Assembly: GCA_913061315.1 (NCBI GenBank)
Contig: CAJXUC010000002.1
Coordinates: 62,001-126,000 of the forward strand
DNA: 64,000 nucleotides
Reading direction: 5' to 3'
DNA from: an uncultured Gammaproteobacteria bacterium
Lineage (GTDB): Bacteria; Pseudomonadota; Gammaproteobacteria; GCA-001735895
Positions within the stretch are counted from its first letter, which is position 1; each line of letters opens with the position of its first letter. The position numbers and the translations under genes were made by a program. This document shows positions 11,064 to 22,237 of the stretch, piece after piece. The notes below the pieces were generated by a model. It had not been told where the DNA came from, did not search any database, and worked only from the letters and a program-made list of their open reading frames with translations.

Positions 11064-11093
11064 AAAAGGGCACTGCAAATGCACTACCCTTTT
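11064..11093 (-). terminator. Candidate katG intrinsic terminator
   Basis: On the minus strand AAAAGGG-TAGTGCATTTGCAGTG-CCCTTTT, 20 nt past the katG stop. Confidence 0.45.
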
Positions 11094-11112
11094 AACTAGC
11101 AGTACACATAAT

Positions 11113-13290
<2,178 letters not shown>

Positions 13291-13372
13291 CTATCTGATT
13301 AATCGATGATTAAAAATATTAATATGCAAGTTAATTCACCAACATCTTTTAAGCATAGTTCAGAATTAAATA

Positions 13373-13415
13373 AATAAAGTTTTATAATAGGTATATTCTA
13401 TTATAAAACTTTATT
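13373..13415. promoter_or_regulatory. 18-bp perfect palindrome upstream of katG with ATAG-N7-CTAT core (candidate OxyR-type operator)
   Basis: AATAAAGTTTTATAATAG-GTATATT-CTATTATAAAACTTTATT, about 100 bp upstream of the katG start. Confidence 0.45.
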
Positions 13416-13962
13416 GATACGATTTAGTTTATCTATTAAAAGTAATTATAGAGCCCTACAAGTCAATATAGTAAATTATCCAAATGGCTAGGATGTCCCT
13501 AATTCGTTCGCTTTTATTTACTGGTTTTTTAAATTTTTGTAAAACTGATGAGGAGCATTAGGTTTAATAAGAATGGGGTATTAGTCGTGTTGTTTATGAA
13601 AATATCAGTCGATTCTTGTGTCAAAGTGAAAACAACCAGAAAAAAAACTTGAATGTGCATAACAGGTTTCAAGCTTTGGCATCAACATCTTGTTTATCAT
13701 GACGATGCCGTTTTATCTGTCATTCGAATGACTCTCAAATGACCTATTATTGTTTGGAGAAACTTCCAAAAAAAGCTCCAACCTCAAGACGGCAGGAAAC
13801 AGGGAAAATAAGATTTATCGTATCAGCAAGACTTCCTCCCTAAAGATTTCATTCGTACAATGCCTTAAAAGTAAAACAAAAAAACGTGACTTAAAGCGAC
13901 TTATTAGAGGAGCACACCGCGTACCAATTAATCGATTCAGTCATTGCGATCAATCTCTTGCA

Positions 13963-15279
13963 CTAACCAATCTTCTCTAACATTTTGTAATACCACATGC
14001 CTAAAGCTAACATTTGCTGAACAGCCCAATCATTAACGGGTATCCTAATCTGTTTAAAGTCAGAAAAAATATCAAATGAATCTGTATTGCCATCAATTGC
14101 ATTGGCCATAATTTCGCCAACAAAATGTGTTGTCGCAATACCATGACCAGAGTAACCCTGAGCATAATAGACATTTTGTGAAAGTTTGCCTAACTGAGGA
14201 ATTCGGTTAATCACAATACCTGCCTTACCTGTCCATTCAAATTCAATGTCAATGCCCTTCAAACGGGGAAATGTTTTTTCAATCGCAGGGCGAAGTTCAT
14301 CAGCCACTCGTTTCGAGTCACGGCCTGAGTAGTTAGTGCCGCCACCAAACATCAGCCTCTTATCGGCAGTAAGTCGGTAGTAATCAAGTACAAAACGACA
14401 ATCGTAAACGGCAAGGTCATGGGGGTTAATTTTATCAGCAACTTCATCACCTAATGGAACAGTTACGAGATTACCCAGCGATGCAGGAAAAAGCATGCCT
14501 TTGAGTGGTTTACCCCCTAAGCGATGATAGGCATTACCCGCCAACAAGACAGTGTTAGCTACAACGCTACCATGTTTTGTCACCACTTTTGTTTGAACAC
14601 CGTCAATAATATCGAGCACTTCGGTGTGTTCAAAAATTTGAGCACCTAGGCTCTCGGCTGCCCTGGCCTCACCAATACATAAATTCAGAGAATGCACGTG
14701 CATGTTACGTTGGTTCAGTAAGCCGCCGTGGTATATGTCGGTTTCTAAAATATCTGGAATTTCATTTGCAGACATAAGACGGACTTCGTCATTCATGCCT
14801 CTAGCGACAGCTTCGTCATAACTCGCTTGTAATTCAGTCATATGACTGGGTTTATAAGCGGCATGTAAATGGCCATGTTTTAAGTCACATTGAATGTCAT
14901 ATTTTTCGACTCGCTTTTTAATAATATCGTGTCCACGCCAGCGAAGACCCCAAACAAATTCCTCAGCTTGCGTTCCAATTTTACGTTTAAGTTGACGAAT
15001 CATCGCCTGATCACCAGAGAGGCTACCGGTGATTTGTCCACCATTACGGCCTGTTGCACCCCAGCCAATTTTATTGGCTTCGATTAAAGCTACCTTATAG
15101 CCTTTTTCGGAGAGCTCTATAGCCGATGCAACACCAGTAAAACCACCACCAACGATAACGACATCGACCTCAATATTGCCAGCCAAAGCTTCGTAACTGG
15201 TGTCATTATTAATTGTTGCACTATAATACGAACGACAGCGAGGTTCAGATTGACCCTCTTGATGAGAATGAATGTTCAT
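13963..15279 (-). CDS. puuB: FAD-dependent amine oxidoreductase, gamma-glutamylputrescine oxidase (PuuB)-like
   Basis: VDVVIVGGGFTGVASAIELSEKGYKVALIEANKIGWGATGRNGGQI; DAO fold; beside polyamine transport genes. ATG at 15279. Confidence 0.85.
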   Translation of the reverse strand: MNIHSHQEGQSEPRCRSYYSATINNDTSYEALAGNIEVDVVIVGGGFTGVASAIELSEKGYKVALIEANKIGWGATGRNGGQITGSLSGDQAMIRQLKRKIGTQAEEFVWGLRWRGHDIIKKRVEKYDIQCDLKHGHLHAAYKPSHMTELQASYDEAVARGMNDEVRLMSANEIPDILETDIYHGGLLNQRNMHVHSLNLCIGEARAAESLGAQIFEHTEVLDIIDGVQTKVVTKHGSVVANTVLLAGNAYHRLGGKPLKGMLFPASLGNLVTVPLGDEVADKINPHDLAVYDCRFVLDYYRLTADKRLMFGGGTNYSGRDSKRVADELRPAIEKTFPRLKGIDIEFEWTGKAGIVINRIPQLGKLSQNVYYAQGYSGHGIATTHFVGEIMANAIDGNTDSFDIFSDFKQIRIPVNDWAVQQMLALGMWYYKMLEKIG

Positions 15280-15337
15280 AGCAATTCGACCAAAAATAGG
15301 TGGCAATCAAACTTGAATAGCACTTTGATTCAAGGAG

Positions 15338-15355
15338 TGATCAATATATCGAACA
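15338..15355 (+). promoter_or_regulatory. Candidate PuuR-type operator, site 1
   Basis: TGATCAATATATCGAACA, about 60 bp upstream of puuB; repeated in inverted orientation at 15570-15587 with one mismatch. Confidence 0.5.
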
Positions 15356-15453
15356 TTAACAAAGGAATAATCAGGCTACAAGTCATTATTGAGTCTGCTT
15401 TAAACACCCAAATTGATAGCCTAGGCTGTTTTGCAAAGACATCCAAACCTCCA

Positions 15454-15494
15454 AAATAAAATTTATTAAAGCACCGATTTAATAAATTTTATTT
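15454..15494. repeat. 17-bp perfect inverted repeat in puuB/potA divergent region
   Basis: AAATAAAATTTATTAAA-GCACCGA-TTTAATAAATTTTATTT. Confidence 0.8.
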
Positions 15495-15569
15495 AGTCTG
15501 CACCAATTATGGTCGATTTTAATTCGTCGTTGACAACTATTTTAAATTAAGTAATTATTGGATCACTTC

Positions 15570-15587
15570 TGATCGATATATTGATCA
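15570..15587 (-). promoter_or_regulatory. Candidate PuuR-type operator, site 2 (inverted copy of site 1)
   Basis: Reverse complement reads TGATCAATATATCGATCA, 17/18 identical to site 1. Confidence 0.5.
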
Positions 15588-15742
15588 CACTTAAGAATAG
15601 TATTTGCGATATTAGATTAAATATTGTCGGTATCATTATGAATGAGGCGTTGAGATTAGGATGGAAGCATAATAAAAGGCATGATGCGAGAATATTATAG
15701 GGTCTCAGAAGCGTCGCCAAAAATTTTAACTAGCCCTTGTTA

Positions 15743-16828
15743 ATGAATAAATCAATTCCTGCTATTTCAGTCAATAGTGTCGTTAAACATTACGCCAGCA
15801 ATCCACCGATTGTAGCGCTTAACAACGTCACTATTGAGATCCAAGACAATGAATTTTTTACCCTGCTAGGTCCTTCTGGTTGTGGCAAGACTACTCTATT
15901 ACGGCTCATCGCGGGGTTCGAGCAACCCACAGAGGGCGCTATCCTACTGTACGGTGATCATCTTGAGGGGCTCGACCCAAATGATAGGCCCGTTAATACG
16001 GTGTTCCAAAGTTATTCTCTTTTCCCGCACATGACCATTGCTGAAAACATTGGTTTTGGCCTTAAAATGAAAGGCCAGAGCAGCGATCAAATAGCGTTAG
16101 TCGTAAGGGACATGCTTGCGCTGGTAAAAATGGAAACATTTGGTAACCGAATGCCTAACCAGTTATCTGGTGGACAGCAACAGAGAATTGCATTGGTAAG
16201 AGCCTTGGCACCTAAACCTAAGGTTTTGCTGCTCGATGAACCACTTTCAGCCTTAGACTTAAAATTGCGTCAGGCTATGCGTCTAGAACTCAAACGACTT
16301 CAGAAGGAAACAGGAATCACCTTTGTTTTTGTGACCCACGATCAGGAGGAAGCAATGTGCATGAGCGACCGTGTTGCTGTCATGTCTCAAGGAGAGCTTC
16401 AACAGTTAGATTCTCCCCAGATGATCTATGAACGACCAAGAAACCGTTTTGTTGCAAACTTTATTGGTGATGTTAATTTAATCGACACCAAAGTTAGTTC
16501 TGAGAATCAAAACAGTTACGTATGCTCTCATAATAATATCGAATTCTCAGTCAATAAAACGTCACAACATCAGGTTGGTGATCAGGTCACACTGGCAATT
16601 CGCCCTGAAAAGTTCAGTCTTGTATCGAGTGCAGAGGGACTACTAAAAGGGACTGTGGTCGATTCTACTTACATGGGGACTGACACCTATTTAACTGTAA
16701 AAATTGATGATTCAACCGAACTGGAAGTTCGATGTCAAAACATAGACTTAGATCAACAATTGCCGACTATTGGTGAAACCGTTGGCCTCAGTGTGCCCAA
16801 CGGTGCTGCCACTTTGCTTGAAGACTAG
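15743..16828 (+). CDS. potA: Polyamine (spermidine/putrescine) ABC transporter ATP-binding protein
   Basis: Walker A GPSGCGKTT, LSGGQQQRIALVRAL, LLLDEPLSALD; C-terminal TOBE region. Confidence 0.92.
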   Translation: MNKSIPAISVNSVVKHYASNPPIVALNNVTIEIQDNEFFTLLGPSGCGKTTLLRLIAGFEQPTEGAILLYGDHLEGLDPNDRPVNTVFQSYSLFPHMTIAENIGFGLKMKGQSSDQIALVVRDMLALVKMETFGNRMPNQLSGGQQQRIALVRALAPKPKVLLLDEPLSALDLKLRQAMRLELKRLQKETGITFVFVTHDQEEAMCMSDRVAVMSQGELQQLDSPQMIYERPRNRFVANFIGDVNLIDTKVSSENQNSYVCSHNNIEFSVNKTSQHQVGDQVTLAIRPEKFSLVSSAEGLLKGTVVDSTYMGTDTYLTVKIDDSTELEVRCQNIDLDQQLPTIGETVGLSVPNGAATLLED

Positions 16829-16838
16829 AAATTTAATA

Positions 16839-17738
16839 ATGGAAATCAAACTACCAGCTAACCCTATTACCCGACGGTGGCTTGGACTTTCACCCGCACT
16901 AATAACCATTTTTATTTTTATGGTTCTGCCCATTGCCCTACTAGGAGTTTACTCATTTAAACCTGCAGACTCTTATGGTGGCGTAGAGGCCGGATTTAGT
17001 CTCGATGCTTGGATACAACTGTTTTTTGATCGTGATCTTGACGACACGCTAATTTTTGACTCCATATATCTTCAAATCATATGGCGTTCGGTTATGCTCG
17101 CGGCCATTGGCACCACGTTATCATTCCTCGTTGGATTTCCAGTCGCTTGGTATATTGTTCAACAACCACCCGAAAGACGCGATATTTTATTATTGCTAGT
17201 CACTATCCCATTTTGGACTAATTTACTGATCCGAGCTTACTCATGGATATTGATTTTAGGTAAAAACGGTATGATTGAACAGCCGCTTCTAGCAATGGGC
17301 CTAATCGATGATTCCCTCGAAATGATGTATGGCAATATGGCCATCGGAGTGGGTCTGGTTTATAGCTACATACCACTAATGATACTGCCTATCTACGCTA
17401 GCCTCGAAAAAATTGATTTTGGATTAGTCGAAGCGGCTCATGATTTATATGCTGATCGATGGGCTGTCATCCAACGCATTGTAATGCCGCTTTGCTTACC
17501 GGGTATTATTGCTGGTTGTATCCTAGTGTTTGTTCTTAGTTTAGGTGATTTTATTTCGCCGTCTATATTAGGTGGTGGTAAGAAGATGATGCTAAGTAAC
17601 TTAATTCAATTTCAATTCTCTTCGGCTCGTAACTGGCCTTTTGGTGGTGCGTTAACAATGTTACTACTAATGTTAGTCGCCTTTGGCTCTTACTTTTACA
17701 TCAAAGCATCGCGTAAAAGCGCCTATCTGGAGAAATAG
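16839..17738 (+). CDS. potB: Polyamine ABC transporter permease (PotB/PotH type)
   Basis: RAYSWILILGKNGMIEQPLL; EAAHDLYADRWAVIQRIVMPLCLPGI (EAA loop). ATG at 16839. Confidence 0.9.
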   Translation: MEIKLPANPITRRWLGLSPALITIFIFMVLPIALLGVYSFKPADSYGGVEAGFSLDAWIQLFFDRDLDDTLIFDSIYLQIIWRSVMLAAIGTTLSFLVGFPVAWYIVQQPPERRDILLLLVTIPFWTNLLIRAYSWILILGKNGMIEQPLLAMGLIDDSLEMMYGNMAIGVGLVYSYIPLMILPIYASLEKIDFGLVEAAHDLYADRWAVIQRIVMPLCLPGIIAGCILVFVLSLGDFISPSILGGGKKMMLSNLIQFQFSSARNWPFGGALTMLLLMLVAFGSYFYIKASRKSAYLEK

Positions 17739-17740
17739 AA

Positions 17741-18568
17741 ATGGCGAGCAACATTGGTCGATCCAGCTCCAACACGAATAAAGGGAGAATTCCCTGGCTA
17801 AAATGGTGGGCCTGTATATTTTTCGTTTACCTTTATGGACCAATTGCCGTATTAATCGCTTTCTCGTTTAATGACAATCGTATCGCTCAAGTATGGACGG
17901 AATTTAGCACTAAGTGGTACGTCAAAGCATTCTCTAATGAAGCTATTCAAAACGCTATCATTAATAGTTTAATAGTGGCTGCTGTTGCCACAGTCTGTGC
18001 AACCTTGTTCGCTACTATGGCAGCTCTCATTCTTTCCAAAGGAATGTTCAAGGGTCAAACTTTGTGTTTAGGGATCATTAGCCTGCCATTACTAGTACCT
18101 GAAATAGCAACTGCAGTCGCAACACTTAGCTTCTTTGCAGCAATAAATTTTCCTTTAGGACTGACCTCTATTATTGTTGCGCACATTGTTTTTTGTATCC
18201 CATTTGCATTCATGCCAATTAGAGCGAGGCTGGCAGGTATGGATGAAACCCTGCAGGAAGCAGGAAGAGATCTATATGCCAATGATATAAAGGTACTCTG
18301 GCATATTGTTTTGCCACAACTAAAGCCAGGAATATTTGCGGGTGGAATTCTTGCATTTATTATCTCTATTGATGACTTTATAATTTCGTTGATGGTCGCA
18401 GGAGCTGGCGCCACAACCTTGCCATTGTATATTTATGGCATGATCCGTTTAGGTGTTTCACCTGAAATTAACGCAGTATCAACCGTCCTGTTTCTTGTAT
18501 CACTGACACTGGTCGCGACTTACTGGTTTATATCGAAAAAAAATGAGGGGAGTAACTATGTTCACTAA
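17741..18568 (+). CDS. potC: Polyamine ABC transporter permease (PotC/PotI type)
   Basis: EAGRDLYANDIKVLWHIVLPQLKPGI EAA loop; SIDDFIISLMVAG. Confidence 0.9.
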   Translation: MASNIGRSSSNTNKGRIPWLKWWACIFFVYLYGPIAVLIAFSFNDNRIAQVWTEFSTKWYVKAFSNEAIQNAIINSLIVAAVATVCATLFATMAALILSKGMFKGQTLCLGIISLPLLVPEIATAVATLSFFAAINFPLGLTSIIVAHIVFCIPFAFMPIRARLAGMDETLQEAGRDLYANDIKVLWHIVLPQLKPGIFAGGILAFIISIDDFIISLMVAGAGATTLPLYIYGMIRLGVSPEINAVSTVLFLVSLTLVATYWFISKKNEGSNYVH

Positions 18569-19604
18569 CGTAAAGAAAAAAGCTGGCATCATTGCAGCAG
18601 CAGCCTTGTTTAGTTCTGCGACATTCGCCGCCGAAGAACTAAACTTATACAACTGGGTAGACTATACACCGGACGATTTAATCGCCCAATTTGAAACAGA
18701 AACAGGGATTAAAGTTAATCTGGACACCTATGATTCAAACGAAACTCTTTTAGCCAAACTAAAGTCTGGCGCAACGGGTTACGATATTGTTGTGCCTAGT
18801 CAAAATTTTGTAACAATCATGATTTCTGAAGGCATGCTTGAAAAAGCAAACATCAAAGGTATGTCAAATTATAAAAATGTCGACAAGCGGTGGCAGAGCC
18901 CCCCCTGGGATCCGACTCAAGAATATACGATCCCTTACCAAATGGGCACCACTTCGTTTTCGATCAATATGGATGGCTACGATGGACCTGCTAACTCTTT
19001 AAAAGAGTTTTTTGAACCTAACGATTCAGTGTCAGGCAAAATTCAGGTTTTCAGAACCCCCGATGAAGTCATCCCATTAGCACTAATGTATCTTGGGCAT
19101 GAGCAATGTAACGAAAACCCTAAAGACATGAAGGAAGTGCAGGCTTTACTGCTCAAACAAAAGCCACATGTAAAAGTTTATAACTCTGAAACTATGGTGG
19201 CTAATCTTGCCAGTGGTGAAATTATGGTTAGCAGCCAATGGGACGGTTACTCGATGAAAACTCGTTTACGAGATGGTGTAACACAGCTCAAATACGTTCA
19301 TCCTAAGGAAGGTATTATTGGTTGGTTTGATAGTTTGGTAATCCCAAAAGGTGCTCCCAATAAAGCCAATGCAGAAAAATTTATGAACTTCATGATGGAT
19401 GCTAAAAATGGTGCAAGCATATCTAATTTCAATCGTTATGCTTCACCTTTGGACGCGACTGCAATTGCCGCATTTATTGATCCTGAGCTGGGTAAAGCAC
19501 CTGAAATTAATATTGACTCTAGTGTTCCCGTTCACTTCAGTGAAACCTGTAGTGGGAAATCAATTAAGTTATACGACAGAGTTTGGACCAAAGTTTTACT
19601 TTAA
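18558..19604 (+). CDS. potD: Polyamine ABC transporter periplasmic substrate-binding protein (PotD/PotF type)
   Basis: Signal peptide then EELNLYNWVDYTPDDLIAQFETETGIKVNLDTYDSNETLLAKLKSGATGYDIVVPS. Confidence 0.92.
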   Translation: MFTNVKKKAGIIAAAALFSSATFAAEELNLYNWVDYTPDDLIAQFETETGIKVNLDTYDSNETLLAKLKSGATGYDIVVPSQNFVTIMISEGMLEKANIKGMSNYKNVDKRWQSPPWDPTQEYTIPYQMGTTSFSINMDGYDGPANSLKEFFEPNDSVSGKIQVFRTPDEVIPLALMYLGHEQCNENPKDMKEVQALLLKQKPHVKVYNSETMVANLASGEIMVSSQWDGYSMKTRLRDGVTQLKYVHPKEGIIGWFDSLVIPKGAPNKANAEKFMNFMMDAKNGASISNFNRYASPLDATAIAAFIDPELGKAPEINIDSSVPVHFSETCSGKSIKLYDRVWTKVLL

Positions 19605-19653
19605 CCATCACTGCAAGCATTACTGAAAACTTTTTCACCAGTAATGAGTACCT

Positions 19654-19683
19654 ATTGCACCCAGACAGCTGGGTGCAATTTCT
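19654..19683 (+). terminator. Intrinsic terminator between the substrate-binding protein gene and the amidase gene
   Basis: ATTGCACCCAG-ACAG-CTGGGTGCAAT followed by TTCTT; 11-bp GC-containing stem. Confidence 0.75.
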
Positions 19684-19695
19684 TAGGAGAAATCG

Positions 19696-21138
19696 GTGTC
19701 TGACAATGAACTCATTTACCTTAATGGTTTTGAAGCACTAACTGCCTTTAAAAATAAATCAATCTCACCCGTTGAACTCATGCAAGCTATGATTGCACGA
19801 TCAGAGTCAATTGAACCTTATATCAATGCATTTACCGATAGTTATTTCGATCAAGCCATTGAGCAAGCCAAACTAGCTGAAAAACGTTATCAAAAAGGAA
19901 CACAAAGACCACTCGAAGGTTTACCACTTGCCGTTAAAGATGAATTCAAATTAAAAGGGACGCGACGAACCAGTTCTTCTCTGGTTTACCAAAATCGAGT
20001 CGATGACGAAAACGATGTCATTATTGATCGACTTCTAGACTCCGGTGCCATATGTCATACTAAAACAACCACACCTGAATTTTGTTTGCTTGGTGCCTGT
20101 CACTCTCGTCTATGGGGTGTCACACGTAACCCTTGGAATCTCGATATGACTCCAGGAGGGTCCTCAGGAGGGTCCGGTGCTTCACTCGCAGCGGGTACTA
20201 CCACGCTGGCAACTGGCACCGACATTGGTGGATCCATCCGAATTCCAGCCGCTCAATGTGGCATCGTTGGATACAAACCACCCTATGGTCGCAACCCTGA
20301 GATGCCAGTATTCAATTTAGATTTTTATAGCCACTCCGGACCCATGGCTCGAAGTGTTGCCGATACAGCAATGATGCAAAATGTTATTTCGGGCCCACAT
20401 AATAAAGATATTGCTTCATTGCGTGACACCGTTCACATTGACCATAAACCAGTCGATAGTTTAAAAGGTTGGAAAGTAGCCTATTCTATGGACCTTGGTT
20501 TTTTCGAAGTGGATGAAAGCGTCCGCCGAAATACTGAACAAGCTCTTGAAATTTTTCGGCAGTTAGGCGCAACAGTAGTTGAAGTTAAAATAGGCTGGGA
20601 TCAATCTATTATCGATGCAGTGCATCACTATTGGGCTCATGGATGGGCTTCAACAATTGCCAGCCTGCTTGAAACAAATCGTGACGATTTAACCGACTAT
20701 TCTAAATGGTTTCTCGAAAATGCGTTGAGTTCAACCCAGCAAGATTTCATAGATTCGATCAAAACCACAGTGAAAATGTATGACGAATTTGGACCACTGT
20801 TGGACCAATATGATTTATTCATTTGTCCAACCCTTGCAACTAGTGGTGTGCCTGCTGAGTTTTCTTGGCCAGCCAGCGACATAGAAATTAACAATACCAT
20901 CAAGCGACTGGACGAAGAGCATTGGTCGATGACCTACCCATTTAACATGTTAAGCCGTTGTCCAGTCATTTCGATGCCTAGCGGACTAACATCGAACGGC
21001 GTGCCTAGTGGCATTCAAATAGTAGCCAGAACTTTTGATGATCAACGCGTATTCACAGGTGCACTGGCCTATGAGCAAGCATTTGATAAACCGCCATGGC
21101 AGCTGGATAAAAAAATTCAAATGAATAAAAATTTATAA
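19696..21138 (+). CDS. Amidase signature family enzyme
   Basis: AS motif: PLAVKDEFKLKGTRRTSSS, TPGGSSGGSGASLAAG, GTDIGGSIRIPAAQCGIVGYKP. GTG start after an AGGAG-like RBS. Confidence 0.93.
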   Translation: MSDNELIYLNGFEALTAFKNKSISPVELMQAMIARSESIEPYINAFTDSYFDQAIEQAKLAEKRYQKGTQRPLEGLPLAVKDEFKLKGTRRTSSSLVYQNRVDDENDVIIDRLLDSGAICHTKTTTPEFCLLGACHSRLWGVTRNPWNLDMTPGGSSGGSGASLAAGTTTLATGTDIGGSIRIPAAQCGIVGYKPPYGRNPEMPVFNLDFYSHSGPMARSVADTAMMQNVISGPHNKDIASLRDTVHIDHKPVDSLKGWKVAYSMDLGFFEVDESVRRNTEQALEIFRQLGATVVEVKIGWDQSIIDAVHHYWAHGWASTIASLLETNRDDLTDYSKWFLENALSSTQQDFIDSIKTTVKMYDEFGPLLDQYDLFICPTLATSGVPAEFSWPASDIEINNTIKRLDEEHWSMTYPFNMLSRCPVISMPSGLTSNGVPSGIQIVARTFDDQRVFTGALAYEQAFDKPPWQLDKKIQMNKNL

Positions 21139-21172
21139 AAATACGATTAAACATAATATTGAGAGGTGAATT

Positions 21173-22204
21173 ATGCTTTCTGTGTATAGTGAAAAACATG
21201 CTTTACGAAATTCAAAAACCGAACTTTCTGGCGGCCAATTAGTACCACCTTATGAGTGCCCAGTGCGAGCAGAATATATTCTCGAACGTTTAAAAGCTGA
21301 AAAAATTGGTGAAATCATTGTACCAAAAGAATTTGGACTTGATCCAATAACTCGTATTCACGATAAAGATTTCCTTATTTTTTTAGAGCAATGCTGGAGT
21401 GATTGGGTTGCAACTGGTTATAAGGGAGAGGCCATCCCAACGGTTTGGCCTTCTCGGACTATGTCGAGCATGCACATTCCCAATCATATAGAGGGTCGAA
21501 TGGGTTATTACGCATTAGCGGGTGAAACATCAATCTCTAACGGTACTTGGGAAGCCGCCCGTGCCAGTGCAAACGTTGCACTGACAGCACAGGAAACAAT
21601 TAAAAATGGCGCTAAAGATGCTTTTGCATTGTGTCGCCCACCGGGTCATCACGCAGCTAGCGATATGTACGGAGGCTATTGCTTTATCAATAATGCAGCC
21701 GTTGCAGCCCAGGCATTTATCGACCAAGGTGCAAGTCGAGTAGCAATACTGGATGTAGACTTCCATCACGGCAATGGCACTCAAGATATCTTCTATAATC
21801 GATCTGATGTGATGTTTTTATCCTTACATGGCGACCCAAAAGAAGCCTTTCCTCACTTCCTAGGCTACGACGACGAAAAGGGTGCGGGTGAGGGCGAAGG
21901 GTTCAATTTTAACTATCCAATGGAACCCAATACCAATTATAAAACTTGGGGTAGTGCTCTAGATCAAGCTTGTAAAAAAATTACGAACTACTCACCTGAC
22001 GCTTTAGTTATTTCGCTTGGGGTTGACACGTTCGAACATGACCCAATTTCTTTTTTTAAATTGCAATGTGACGATTTTAAACGCTATGGCGCCAAGATAG
22101 GCCAACTTAAACTTCCCACTTTATTTATTATGGAAGGGGGATATGCAGTAGAAGAAATTGGTATCAATGCGGTTAATGTATTACAAGGTTACGAAGGCTA
22201 CTAA
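21173..22204 (+). CDS. Histone deacetylase-family hydrolase, acetylpolyamine amidohydrolase-like
   Basis: CRPPGHHAASDMYGGYCFINNAAVAA, AILDVDFHHGNGTQDIFY, SLGVDTFEHDP, IMEGGYAVEEIG. Confidence 0.92.
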   Translation: MLSVYSEKHALRNSKTELSGGQLVPPYECPVRAEYILERLKAEKIGEIIVPKEFGLDPITRIHDKDFLIFLEQCWSDWVATGYKGEAIPTVWPSRTMSSMHIPNHIEGRMGYYALAGETSISNGTWEAARASANVALTAQETIKNGAKDAFALCRPPGHHAASDMYGGYCFINNAAVAAQAFIDQGASRVAILDVDFHHGNGTQDIFYNRSDVMFLSLHGDPKEAFPHFLGYDDEKGAGEGEGFNFNYPMEPNTNYKTWGSALDQACKKITNYSPDALVISLGVDTFEHDPISFFKLQCDDFKRYGAKIGQLKLPTLFIMEGGYAVEEIGINAVNVLQGYEGY

Positions 22205-22237
22205 AATGCTAAACCATTAAATAAATGAATAAAATTA

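Noticed and set aside
13750-13980. 76-aa Lys/Ser-rich + strand ORF
   Set aside because: Low complexity, no RBS recognised, overlaps the puuB 3' end; not called as a gene.
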